From NCBI GenBank assembly GCA_903932505.1, contig CAIZGN010000678.1:1-37419 (forward strand): 37,419 nt of DNA, in the 5' to 3' direction. A program made the position numbers and the translations under genes. This document shows, in pieces, positions 25,819 through 34,154 of the stretch; within the stretch, counting starts at the first letter, position 1, and every line of letters begins with the position of its first letter. Origin of the DNA: Candidatus Hydrogenedentota bacterium. Lineage in GTDB: Bacteria > Hydrogenedentota > Hydrogenedentia > Hydrogenedentales > CAIZGN01. Under the pieces are notes generated by a model. That model worked only from the letters and a program-made list of their open reading frames with translations. It ran no database searches and was not told where the DNA came from.

Positions 25819-27837
25819 ATGAGTGCGAAACGCTGCTGGTTGGTGGCCCTGTGGGTCGTGTGTTGTAGTGTGCTGAGCCTGACCGCGACGGCCCAGACCG
25901 TCACGCTCGACCAACTGCTGGATGAAATGACGAACATGGAGGCGCTGACCAAAGTTTCAGCGCCCTCCTATGTCTGCAAGCAGTTCTCGAGCTATGACCA
26001 GCGGTCTACGGATTCTGCAACCGCCACCGACGAGAATTGGTTCGCCAATGACGATCGCGGCAAGTTCCTGCGCGAGGAAGAGCGAAACGGCGCGAAGGAA
26101 TATGTGTTGATGGACGTAGACGGCCCGGGCGCGATTGTCCGGTTTTGGTCGGCGAATCCCAAAGATGCGGGCGTGGTGCGCATCTACATGGATAACGCAG
26201 CAACCCCCACCTTCGAGGCATCCCTTGAGACCTACCTCGGCGGCCAACACGAGATCGCACCGCAGCCCATCGGCCACATGGTTGCGCAAGGATGGAACTC
26301 CTACCTGCCCATGCCTTATGCGCTTCACTGTAAAGTGACCGCCTCCCAGCCGAATTTCTATTACCACATCAACTACCGCACCTATGCGCCGGGCACGGCG
26401 GTGGAATCTTTTTCAACGGAGCGGGCGGCCCTGTCGAAAGATAAAATCGCCGCTGTGGCCAGCGCCCTCACCGTTCCCTCGCGAGCTGCATCCATGCCTG
26501 CGGGTGCCCATGCCGAAGCCATGGAACTCAATATTCAACCCGGGGGAACCGCCCTCATCCCGCCCTTCACCGGTCCCGCTGCCCTCTACGAATTGTCATG
26601 CCGCGTAAAGGCGGAGGACATTGAAGCCGCCCTGCGAAAATGCGTCATCGAGATTGTCTTCGACGGGCAAAAGCTTCCTGCCATAGAAGCGCCACTCGGC
26701 GATTTCTTTGGAAATGCCCCCGGCTATGCGCATTTTCAGTCCTTGCCCTGCGGTTTTGATCCTGAAGGCCGCATGTATGCGCACTGGGTAATGCCCTTTG
26801 AAAACTCCGCATCCATAACCCTGCGCAACACATCGTCGCAACCCGTGAGCCTCGCCTTTACCCACACCTCGGCACCCCGCGCGTGGACGCCCGACTCCCT
26901 GTATTTTCACGCCAAGTGGCGCTCCGAGCGCAACATACCCACGCGCCCCCGCCGCGATTGGAACTACGTTGAGGTCAAAGGCCGGGGACGATTCGTGGGC
27001 GACATGCTACACATTACAAACCCGGTTCCGCAGTGGTGGGGCGAGGGTGATGAGAAAATCTACGTGGACAGCGAAAAATTCCCCAGCCACTTCGGGACCG
27101 GTTCGGAAGATTACTATGGCTACGCCTGGTGCTCGCCCCAAGTTTTCACCCATGCCTATCACAATCAACCGCGCTGCGATGGTCCGGCCAATCTCGGGCA
27201 GACCTGCGTGAGCCGCTTCCACATTCTCGACAATATCCCCTTCTCCACCGCGTTTCGCTTCGACATCGAAGTGTGGCACTGGAAAGACTGTTCCATCAGC
27301 CAGTCCGCCGTCAGTTACTGGTATGCCGATGCCGCCGCCACGGATAATTTCGCACCCCTGCGTGCGGAGAGCCTCGTGGTGCCGCCCTACGACAAGCCAA
27401 AGCGCATCGCGGGTGCCCTCGAAGGCGAAGAACTTCGGGTCGTCTCCTGTTCCGCAGGAAAGGCCAGCGTGCAGATGGACACCTCCTACGGTTGGAGCAA
27501 TGCTGCCCAATTGTGGTGGCGCGATGGAAAGCCGGGCGATGCCTTGGAATTGGCATTCTGGGTTCCCACGGAAGGTAAGTACGAGCTATTCGCGGCCTGC
27601 ACCGAAGCCCCGGACTACGGCATCATGGCGATATCTGTCAACGGCAATAAAGCCGGGGAGGCGCGGGATTTCTACGCGCCGGAAGTCAAAGCCACAGGGC
27701 CAAAATCCCTGGGTGCATTTGACCTTCGTGGTGGAGAAAATATCCTTCGAGTCGAAATCACGGGTTGCAACGCGAAGGTCGCCACACCCCGATACATGTT
27801 CGGGATCGACTATCTGAAAATCGATAACGCCCACTAG
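25819..27837 (+). CDS. Secreted GH172 (DUF2961) family protein
   Basis: The protein is 672 residues. The ATG at 25819 is 6 nt after GGGAGA; the ATG at 25813 is too close to it. A signal peptide ends about TATAQT. The DUF2961 core, now CAZy GH172 (alpha-D-fructofuranosidase, difructose-anhydride and D-arabinofuranosidase activities), shows DVDGPGAIVRFW and NPVPQWWGEGDEKIYVD, then GTGSEDYYGYAW. Glu409 (WGEGD) and Glu430 (GSEDY) are 21 residues apart. This is the spacing I recall for the catalytic Glu pair of the Bifidobacterium enzyme (270/291). After residue about 520 there is a carbohydrate-binding-like beta domain (VPTEGKYELFAACTEAPDYG, FDLRGGENILRVEITG). Likely role: extracytoplasmic trimming of fructan-, arabinan- or similar furanosides. 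Confidence 0.88.
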   Translation: MSAKRCWLVALWVVCCSVLSLTATAQTVTLDQLLDEMTNMEALTKVSAPSYVCKQFSSYDQRSTDSATATDENWFANDDRGKFLREEERNGAKEYVLMDVDGPGAIVRFWSANPKDAGVVRIYMDNAATPTFEASLETYLGGQHEIAPQPIGHMVAQGWNSYLPMPYALHCKVTASQPNFYYHINYRTYAPGTAVESFSTERAALSKDKIAAVASALTVPSRAASMPAGAHAEAMELNIQPGGTALIPPFTGPAALYELSCRVKAEDIEAALRKCVIEIVFDGQKLPAIEAPLGDFFGNAPGYAHFQSLPCGFDPEGRMYAHWVMPFENSASITLRNTSSQPVSLAFTHTSAPRAWTPDSLYFHAKWRSERNIPTRPRRDWNYVEVKGRGRFVGDMLHITNPVPQWWGEGDEKIYVDSEKFPSHFGTGSEDYYGYAWCSPQVFTHAYHNQPRCDGPANLGQTCVSRFHILDNIPFSTAFRFDIEVWHWKDCSISQSAVSYWYADAAATDNFAPLRAESLVVPPYDKPKRIAGALEGEELRVVSCSAGKASVQMDTSYGWSNAAQLWWRDGKPGDALELAFWVPTEGKYELFAACTEAPDYGIMAISVNGNKAGEARDFYAPEVKATGPKSLGAFDLRGGENILRVEITGCNAKVATPRYMFGIDYLKIDNAH

Positions 27838-27862
27838 GCGGGGGTGGGGTGTCCCTGCGAAA

Positions 27863-27930
27863 ACATCACCCGGCGCGAAGCGCAGTCCTATCCCCCTTCG
27901 AAGGGGGTGGCCTGGAGGGCCGGGAGATGT
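27863..27930. repeat. MITE/REP-like palindromic element between convergent genes
   Basis: The 68-bp element is bounded by imperfect terminal inverted repeats, ACATCACCCGG (27863-27873) and CCGGGAGATGT (27920-27930), with one mismatch. Inside lie GCGC-GAA-GCGC (27873-27883), the 16-bp palindrome CCCCCTTCGAAGGGGG (27892-27907) and a GGCC...GGCC hairpin. It could be a small non-autonomous mobile element and also a two-way transcription stop between the GH172 and sulfatase-like genes. Confidence 0.6.
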
Positions 27931-27949
27931 CTCGCCTCCACCACACAAC

Positions 27950-30007
27950 CTACCGCAAATACCCCATCCCATCCAGCGCTTCCCGCTGCTCGCTATTGCC
28001 CGAAGGCACGGCCGCACTTTCAAACCGGGACGGGAAGGAGGCCTGCCAGGCGTCGATGGCTTGCGTCATCGCCGCCGTCCGCGCAGGCTCTTGTTGGGCA
28101 AGGTCGCTCTGTTCCCCCGGGTCTTTGCGCAGGTCGTAGAGATGTGCGGCATTGGTTCCAAGTTCGCGGACGAGTTTGTACCCCTCATCGACCATGGCCT
28201 GTTGTGGATTCGGCCAGCAGGTGTCGCAAGTGCCCTGAACGAAAACAGGCCGCTGCAATGGGGCCGCTTGTCCCTCGCACAAATGTTCCGCCCAACTCAA
28301 TCCACTCCACTGCGGTTCTGGCTCAGTGTTCAGCAGTCCCGCCAAGGTCGGCAGGCAGTCAATGGCGGAAACCGGAGCGGGGATGCGCTGGGGCGCGATG
28401 CCGGGACCGGTGATAATCCAAGGCACACGCACTTGCTCCTGCCGAAGGGACTGCCCATGCCCCCATCGACCGTGATCCCAGAGCTCTTCACCGTGATCTG
28501 ACATGAAGCACACATAGGTGCGCTTATCCAGCCCCAACTCAGCAAGCCGCTTCATCAGGCGCCCCATCGACTCATCTATGTAGCGGACTTCGCCCTCATA
28601 GAGTGACCGCACATAGGGTCGATCTTTTTCCTCAATGTTGAAACCGGAACCAAGCCGGGGAATGCCCCATGCCTCCCCGCCGTCATAGGGGTAATAGAAC
28701 GGCCACGGCCCTTGAAGCGTGCGGAACCGTTCGGGCGGGTCACAGGGCGCATGCGGGTCAATATAGTGCAGGTACAGGAAGAAGGGTCGGTCTTGGCAGC
28801 GTCGTAGAAAACCATCTGCATATCGGTTCAAGACCTCGGTGCAATCGTGGGGGCGTTTCGGGGCCAGCGCGGGAATGCGCGCGTGAAGCGCCTCCCAGAG
28901 AAAGGGACAGGCACGAAAAAGTCCGGCGCGGACGAGAAGCACCGGGTGGGCTTGCAGGGATAGGTCGAAGCCCTCCAGCAAACCCGGCATTCCCCACAGC
29001 AGTGCGTTCGAAGTAATGGCCCCGGTGGCATAGCCGCGATCCCGCAGTTGCACGGCAAGAGGTTTGGGTGCCGGGTTCACCGCATAGCGCCACAACTCGC
29101 CCAACCACGCAGTGTGCGCCGCGCCCGGCGTTAGGCTCGGCGGGTAGGTGGAACCAAACAACGCGCTCATGCTGGGCATCGTCCAAGGCCCGAGGGAATA
29201 GGCCTCCTCAAAGACCGCCCCTGAACGTCCGATAGCGTCAATTTCGGGAGTGAGTATCGGCAGAGTCGCGCTGCGTCCGGGTGAAAGCATATCCGCGCGC
29301 AAGGCATCAGAAATAACGAAGATGAGATTGGGCGCATCGACGGCCTTTGTGGCGGCAGGCATTCGGTCGAGATACTGCAAGGCCAGCCACGGCCCCGCGA
29401 ATGCCAGTACCACGTGAACAAGGCGAAGAATCCATCGACCGGGCTTCCTCCACAACACCAAGCCGCAAAGGCCGATGAAAGCCACCCAGATCATCGGCCA
29501 CCACTGCGCGGAGGCCCGCAGAGCCGGATGAATCAGTCCGTAGTCCGCAGCAAGCGGAATCGCCAACAGCCCCGCCGCCAAGGGCAACGCCACCATCATG
29601 CCCCATCCGGGCAAACCCCAGACTGCACCAAAGACCGCGTATCCCCCGAGAGCCACCACCACCAGCGCGTCATCCCCAGTAGGCCACTGTTCCCGGTGAA
29701 CACTTAGGAAGGCCCACATCAGGAGGCCCGTTATCCCCCCGGCAAGCGGTCCCGCCACCTTCCACGACATGCCCTGCCTTGTTGTCCAGCGCAACCCGCC
29801 GCCGAACAGTCCCACGCCCAATGCGGCCAGCGTCCCATACAGTAAACCGGCCACCATCAGACCAAAGACATCACCGGCCGACAAGCCGCTCCAAGTTGAG
29901 GCCCGGCAGGCTTTCAGCAATTCAAGTCCGACAAAAAAAAGTCCCAGATGAACCGCTACCCGCAAAACGGTCGGGCCAGGCCGGACATTGATAATGGATG
30001 CGCTCAT
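27950..30007 (-). CDS. Membrane-anchored sulfatase-superfamily hydrolase/transferase with Thr nucleophile
   Basis: The protein is 685 residues. The N-terminal third has about six hydrophobic helices (to residue about 220). The rest is an alkaline-phosphatase-superfamily domain: NLIFVISDALRAD, YSLGPWTMPSMSALFGSTYP, FFLYLHYIDPHAP, FMSDHGEELWDHGRWGHG and a C-terminal DLRKDPGEQSDLA turn. At the position of the sulfatase C/S-x-P-x-R nucleophile motif the protein has Thr276 in WTMPSM, so it cannot form formylglycine. Thr nucleophiles occur in LtaS and phosphoethanolamine-transferase relatives. The plan, helices then enzyme domain, also fits a lipid-linked phospho-group transferase. A Thr-type hydrolase is the alternative. 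It is last in the minus-strand group, 58 bp after a hypothetical membrane protein. Confidence 0.8.
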   Translation of the reverse strand: MSASIINVRPGPTVLRVAVHLGLFFVGLELLKACRASTWSGLSAGDVFGLMVAGLLYGTLAALGVGLFGGGLRWTTRQGMSWKVAGPLAGGITGLLMWAFLSVHREQWPTGDDALVVVALGGYAVFGAVWGLPGWGMMVALPLAAGLLAIPLAADYGLIHPALRASAQWWPMIWVAFIGLCGLVLWRKPGRWILRLVHVVLAFAGPWLALQYLDRMPAATKAVDAPNLIFVISDALRADMLSPGRSATLPILTPEIDAIGRSGAVFEEAYSLGPWTMPSMSALFGSTYPPSLTPGAAHTAWLGELWRYAVNPAPKPLAVQLRDRGYATGAITSNALLWGMPGLLEGFDLSLQAHPVLLVRAGLFRACPFLWEALHARIPALAPKRPHDCTEVLNRYADGFLRRCQDRPFFLYLHYIDPHAPCDPPERFRTLQGPWPFYYPYDGGEAWGIPRLGSGFNIEEKDRPYVRSLYEGEVRYIDESMGRLMKRLAELGLDKRTYVCFMSDHGEELWDHGRWGHGQSLRQEQVRVPWIITGPGIAPQRIPAPVSAIDCLPTLAGLLNTEPEPQWSGLSWAEHLCEGQAAPLQRPVFVQGTCDTCWPNPQQAMVDEGYKLVRELGTNAAHLYDLRKDPGEQSDLAQQEPARTAAMTQAIDAWQASFPSRFESAAVPSGNSEQREALDGMGYLR

Positions 30008-30065
30008 GCGGGAACGCTAGCAGAAGCATTGCCTCGGAGGCAAGAAGCTCCATCGCTGCAGCCGC

Positions 30066-31124
30066 CTAGTCGTACATTTTGTTCCTCGGACTCTTGGCTA
30101 ATCCCCACAAACCAAGAACACCCAAGGGCGTCAACAGCGCGATATTCACCACGCTGGCGGTGAAAATCGAAACCGGCCCGGGACGCAGCACACCACCATC
30201 CATGACGTCCAATGCACCGGCACTGCTCATGAGTTCAGTCATTGCTAACATTTGGCACAGGTAATAGAGCCCCAAGAGAGCGGCCATCCCGCCCAACGCA
30301 CAGCGTTTCGCCATGGGATGAAACACGGCTTCGCGGACAGCGCCATCATACCGTTGCCGCATCACCGCAAGGCTTCCAGTCAACAGCAGGAGCGAAAAAA
30401 GGCACATGTCGCCCAAGTTTTTCCATTCGGAGTAGATGCGCAAATCCACGGCAGAGGAAATAGCCATAAGGAGCAGCAGTGCAAAGAAAACCCTATGCCA
30501 ACCCGTGGTCGGCATGGGTAGGCGGCGAATGTGCTCGATTTGCACAAGAGACAAAGACGCCTTCGCACACGCCACGGCATCGGTTCCCGGCGGGATCTCT
30601 GCCGGGCCCTGAACCGTCTCGATCTCGCTAATTAGGGCCTCAACAGCCGGGCGTGCCTGTCCCCAGCGACTTAGACCATACAGGCGTTCCTTGTTCACGC
30701 GCGTATGGATTTCGCAGACGCAGGTTGCACCACGCACGAGGTTGAGCAGTAGAAACAAGACCGCGAAGGCGGTAAAGACAGTCAGCAGGATCTGCGTAAT
30801 CTCTGGAAGCTCAAAGCGAATGGCCAGTGCCAACAGCGAAACGAAAATCATCGAGAAAAAGGCCATAAGAATGGATATCCAAAGACCCGCACGGGTTCGG
30901 CGCACCGTAATCGCCTGAATGTCCTGGAAATCGTAGCAGTGCCGGGTGTCTTGAAAGAACCAGCGGTTGAGCACTTCGAGTGCGACTGCACCGTTTTCTT
31001 CCACCCTGCGGAAAAGATATTGTCGGGGTATCAACGGCATGAGCCCGAGAAATACGAAGACCTCTATCGGCAAGAGGATGCCGAAATAGCGGCGCGACGG
31101 TGCTTTGATGCGTTCGTGGGTCAC
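30066..31124 (-). CDS. Hypothetical multi-pass membrane protein
   Basis: The protein is 352 residues. The start chosen is GTG at 31124, which overlaps the stop of the preceding gene (GTGA) and follows AAGGAGGT 5 nt away; the longer ATG frame to 31325 has no such site and overlaps the neighbour by 200 bp. An N-terminal helix pair (about 13-30), a soluble stretch (VALEVLNRWFFQDTRHCYDFQDIQAITV, reminiscent of bacterial PH-like loops) and two helices (about 80-130) come first. A cytoplasmic loop and four more helices follow, ending with KSPRNKMYD. No family is recognised. It is translationally coupled to the B-box-like zinc-finger membrane protein, so the two probably act together. Confidence 0.65.
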   Translation of the reverse strand: MTHERIKAPSRRYFGILLPIEVFVFLGLMPLIPRQYLFRRVEENGAVALEVLNRWFFQDTRHCYDFQDIQAITVRRTRAGLWISILMAFFSMIFVSLLALAIRFELPEITQILLTVFTAFAVLFLLLNLVRGATCVCEIHTRVNKERLYGLSRWGQARPAVEALISEIETVQGPAEIPPGTDAVACAKASLSLVQIEHIRRLPMPTTGWHRVFFALLLLMAISSAVDLRIYSEWKNLGDMCLFSLLLLTGSLAVMRQRYDGAVREAVFHPMAKRCALGGMAALLGLYYLCQMLAMTELMSSAGALDVMDGGVLRPGPVSIFTASVVNIALLTPLGVLGLWGLAKSPRNKMYD

Positions 31125-31813
31125 GTCAGACCTCCTTGGAAGGCTTGGAAGATCCCTATGGCAAAGAGCGCACAGAAGGCGATGAACGCCAGTGCGGCGG
31201 CAGCACATTCCAAGATGGCAAGGGTCAGGACGATCTTCGAAAATCGTCGCTTCATCATGGGGGGCAGGGGCGCGTTCCTGTACCGAATGGCAACGAAGCA
31301 CCCAATAGGTGCGGTTAGCACACACATCATGAACCCGAAACCTATGGCCATGCCGACCAAAACCGATTCCTTCGCCAAGGCGGCACCGACCAGAAAAGGC
31401 AGGGCGATAACGAGGGGGGCCAGAATCGCAAGAAGTGCAAGACGGTCAAAGCGGAAAAACGAGGTGCGGAATTCAGGAGAACCATTCGGTCCGACCCGCT
31501 TGGAATAACACTCCGGGCAAATCTCCTTTCCCTGCGTCGGGATATCGCACAGCGAGCACATGAACCGACCGCAGATGCCGCAAGCCTCCACCGCCCGTTT
31601 GCCGGGATGGACATAGCATGTGGACTCTTCGTCGGAAACAACGCGTTCTCCGGCGCTATCCTCCTTTTCGACGCGAAAGGCTGCAGGGAAAACCGCATAG
31701 CAATGTTCCGCGCCACACGTGGCGCAAGCGGTGTGCGGCTGTGAAGCAGGGAAGGGCAGGGGGGAGCCGCAGGTTTCGCAGGCCAACCGCTTGGCTGTCA
31801 TTGTCTGTTCCAT
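31121..31813 (-). CDS. Membrane protein with N-terminal zinc-ribbon and B-box-like finger
   Basis: The protein is 230 residues. A GGGAAGG site lies about 10 nt before the start. Residues 12-36 carry two CxxC pairs (CETC, CATC), forming a zinc ribbon. Residues 66-102 read C-x2-H...C-x2-C...C-x2-C...C-x2-C (CYVHPGKRAVEACGICGRF, CSLCD, CPEC), a B-box-type zinc finger like those in bacterial membrane proteins. The C-terminal half has about four helices. It overlaps the next gene by 4 bp and starts 23 bp after the RDD gene. Combined with the CxxC-bearing GYF_2-RDD neighbour, it forms a small set of zinc-finger-tipped membrane proteins of unknown role. Confidence 0.75.
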   Translation of the reverse strand: MEQTMTAKRLACETCGSPLPFPASQPHTACATCGAEHCYAVFPAAFRVEKEDSAGERVVSDEESTCYVHPGKRAVEACGICGRFMCSLCDIPTQGKEICPECYSKRVGPNGSPEFRTSFFRFDRLALLAILAPLVIALPFLVGAALAKESVLVGMAIGFGFMMCVLTAPIGCFVAIRYRNAPLPPMMKRRFSKIVLTLAILECAAAALAFIAFCALFAIGIFQAFQGGLT

Positions 31814-31836
31814 GGACGTGCACCTTCCCTGAGAAG

Positions 31837-32586
31837 TTAATCCACAATGACCCGTGTTTCACAGATACGATCATGCAGTGCGCGACGCTCATCATCAAAC
31901 GCCGCGATGATATACCCGATATTCATCAAAATGGCTGAAATGTACTCGGCAAACACCCGGCCCGCAGCTCGGGCATAGGTTACCGGCTGGCCATCAGGCC
32001 GCACCACCCGGAGACCCATGGCCATCTTCCCCACGGTGGCCCCATAACGGCCCACCATGTAGGTGCCATAGGCCACGCCAAAGCAAATCCCGGAGAAAGA
32101 ACTCAGACCCCAAAGCAGCGGTGTGAGCGTGCTTTCGGAGGAGTCTGAGGCGAGGCGAATCAAGAGCATGAGTGGGTACTGAAAAGAATAGATCAGCGTT
32201 GCATCGATAAACTTCGCGAACACCCGCAGACCGAAGCTCGCGTAATGCATGGTGGCCGGCACCGCCAACCCTTGTTCCAGACGCTGCAGAAAGACCGACT
32301 TGCAGGAGGCGCAGACGAAGGCATTCCCCACGGCGATGCTCTCATCAAGCAAGGCATCCACGCCGCATTCCACACATCGAACGGTCGGTTGATGCACAAT
32401 AAACGACTCGCCCAAGGCACCCGTGCGGGCGTAGGGAACCCAGGAAGGAAGCTGGGGATTCCACACGAGAGTTTCAGCGGTGATGGTTCCAGAACCCGCC
32501 AGTGCCTGCAAGACCGCCTCGTCCACGGGGCCTTTCGGCTGCCCGCCTTCGGCGTAATACCATTCTATGTGGCTGCCCTCGTCCAT
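31837..32586 (-). CDS. GYF_2-RDD family membrane protein
   Basis: The protein is 249 residues. The start follows GGGGGATG about 4 nt upstream. Residues 8-53 form a GYF_2-type domain (WYYAEGGQPKGPVDEAVLQA... LVWNPQLPSWVPY), a peptide-binding fold common in Planctomycetes-like bacteria. A short CxxC module (CVECGVDALLDES... CASC) follows at about 71-95. The RDD membrane domain (about 118-245) has the opening R in FGLRVFAKFIDATLIY, TVGKMAMGLRVV, and LHDRICETRVIVD at the end. RDD proteins are small transporters or membrane scaffolds; the function is uncertain. It lies 13 bp after the Dabb gene and 23 bp before the B-box gene, as a clear operon. Confidence 0.82.
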   Translation of the reverse strand: MDEGSHIEWYYAEGGQPKGPVDEAVLQALAGSGTITAETLVWNPQLPSWVPYARTGALGESFIVHQPTVRCVECGVDALLDESIAVGNAFVCASCKSVFLQRLEQGLAVPATMHYASFGLRVFAKFIDATLIYSFQYPLMLLIRLASDSSESTLTPLLWGLSSFSGICFGVAYGTYMVGRYGATVGKMAMGLRVVRPDGQPVTYARAAGRVFAEYISAILMNIGYIIAAFDDERRALHDRICETRVIVD

Positions 32587-32599
32587 CGCATCCCCCGTG

Positions 32600-32899
32600 T
32601 TATTCGGCGTCGTAAATCAGCACCTTTTCCCAATAGGAACGAAACTGCTCCAGAAAGCGCAAATGAAGGGGGTGCGACTGGTAGGCGTCGTGGTCTTCAC
32701 TGCTCTCGAGTAGCACCGTCAGGGCAAAGGTATAGCTCGAATCAATAACCGGACGGGCGGGCGTCGCCGCCGGTGTGCCCACGTAAACCCCTTTGGCACA
32801 TTCGATGCCGACAAGCGATTGCAAACCGCCCAGAAACTCGGCCTTATCGGCCTCCGCGTGTTCCGGCTTCAGCCAGAAGAAAACGCTGTGTACCAACAT
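32600..32899 (-). CDS. Dabb (stress-responsive A/B barrel) domain protein
   Basis: The protein is 99 residues. The start at 32899 has AAAGGAAAG about 7 nt upstream; the longer frame to 33016 runs into the next gene. The sequence opens MLVHSVFFWLKPE, continues with VYVGTPAATPARPVIDSSYTF and ends with YQSHPLHLRFLEQF, the markers of the dimeric alpha/beta Dabb barrel. In plants and bacteria Dabb proteins are stress-linked or act in small-molecule pathways; no catalytic residue set is diagnostic. It starts the run of short-spaced genes that leads to the RDD and zinc-finger proteins. Confidence 0.88.
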   Translation of the reverse strand: MLVHSVFFWLKPEHAEADKAEFLGGLQSLVGIECAKGVYVGTPAATPARPVIDSSYTFALTVLLESSEDHDAYQSHPLHLRFLEQFRSYWEKVLIYDAE

Positions 32900-32967
32900 G
32901 ATCACTTTCCTTTCCAAGGTTGCCACGATTATCTCAAACCGAGAATACTTGTCGCTTCCGCGAAAAG

Positions 32968-33945
32968 TCAACCACCGGAGGCGATTTCCGCCGAGATGGC
33001 CATAAATTCCTGACACATCGCTTCAATGGCCTCGGGCGTGTGCCCGGCACCCTTCGGATCGGCATACCAACCGGCAATAAACCCGCCTTTCGCCCCCCCC
33101 AGCGTCCGCTGCATGCGCCGACAGTAGGCCCGTATCTCGTCCAGCGAACCGTGTGCCATCGTCTTTTGGATATCCACCGGACACCAAAAGGCGATGCGAC
33201 CACCAAAGCGCTCCCCGAGCAGTTCCAAACCCATGTTTTCCTGCTGATCCATCTGGATCACGTCCAAACCGACCTCAATAAGGTCGTCCATGATGTCCAC
33301 GATGTGGCCGCAGCTGTGAAGCAGGGTAAGCAGCCCGGCCTCATGGGCGGCCCCATAAACCTTGGCATAGCGCGGCTTCCAAAGGGCGCGCCAGGCCTCC
33401 GGGTCGATCATCAGTGCGTTTTGTAGACCCCAATCGTCGCAAAACATGTATCCATCCACACCGGCGGCCGCATAGCGCCGGATGATCTCCAGATTCATAT
33501 CCACAAGAATGTCGATTAGTTGCAGCAGGCGTTCCTGCTCCAGATGAATGTCCGCCCACGTATTTTCGAGTCCGCGAATAAAATGGGTTCGCTCATACAA
33601 GGAAACACCCGACCCGATAAGGAATTTATCCCCCGCCTGCTCCCGCGCTCCCACAAGTGGCTGCCAACGGTGTTCTTCCGTGATATCCGGAATCCGCATA
33701 TTCTCGAAACCGGCCCAATCCGGCAGGGCGGGCGTCTGAACCTCGCCGAGACGGCATACCCCGATATTCCTCCATACCGACCCCCACTCGTCCGTACCCG
33801 TCCCCCCCGCAGGGCGATCGTCCGGAGACGGCGAAAGCCCTACATGCGCAAAATCGCTCCCATACGGCTCCGGTAAAGAGCCTACCAGACGTCCGGGGTG
33901 CTCAAAGCGTATGGTTTTCCTTACTTCCTCGCGGCTTGTTGTCAT
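32968..33945 (-). CDS. URO-D/MtaA-like cobalamin-methyltransferase family protein
   Basis: The protein is 325 residues. The ATG at 33945 is supported by GAGGAG 7 nt upstream. The fold is that of the uroporphyrinogen decarboxylase superfamily, but heme URO-D marks are missing. LLTLLHSCGHIVDIMDDLIE holds an HxC pair (His-Ser-Cys), the zinc site that MtaA/MtbA-type methyltransferases use to activate a thiol. DGYMFCDDWGLQNALMIDP, LDVIQMDQQENMG and IAFWCPVDIQKT complete the barrel. Such proteins are very abundant in PVC-type genomes, and most have unknown methyl donors. No corrinoid protein is visible nearby. It is separated from the Dabb gene by 68 bp and is divergent from the RND operon. Confidence 0.8.
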   Translation of the reverse strand: MTTSREEVRKTIRFEHPGRLVGSLPEPYGSDFAHVGLSPSPDDRPAGGTGTDEWGSVWRNIGVCRLGEVQTPALPDWAGFENMRIPDITEEHRWQPLVGAREQAGDKFLIGSGVSLYERTHFIRGLENTWADIHLEQERLLQLIDILVDMNLEIIRRYAAAGVDGYMFCDDWGLQNALMIDPEAWRALWKPRYAKVYGAAHEAGLLTLLHSCGHIVDIMDDLIEVGLDVIQMDQQENMGLELLGERFGGRIAFWCPVDIQKTMAHGSLDEIRAYCRRMQRTLGGAKGGFIAGWYADPKGAGHTPEAIEAMCQEFMAISAEIASGG

Positions 33946-34088
33946 CCTTTTTCTCCTCTGCCCCGTTGGGGCTCGAAAGTCGTGCGCCTTCACATGATTG
34001 GATGCTGATAAGACTTTATCGTATGCCAACGGGCTTTGCAACCCGGCGGGAAGTGCCCCGCAAGGTGATTTACAAGGTATGAGGCGGG

Positions 34089-34094
34089 TATAAT
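34089..34094 (+). promoter_or_regulatory. Consensus -10 (TATAAT) of the RND efflux operon
   Basis: A perfect TATAAT lies 60 nt upstream of the adaptor start. The hexamer 17 nt upstream of it is TGATTT, a weak -35, so a regulator may set expression. The 209-bp region is shared with the divergent URO-D-like gene. Confidence 0.45.
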
Positions 34095-34154
34095 CGCCCC
34101 GGCGTGGACTGGGTCGTGTGTTCTAATCTCCGAGAGCATGGGTGAAGCGATAAC

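Noticed and set aside
29160-29200. Formylglycine-type sulfatase active site in the sulfatase-like gene
   Set aside because: The motif has Thr, not Cys or Ser, at the nucleophile position, so the formylglycine class does not apply.
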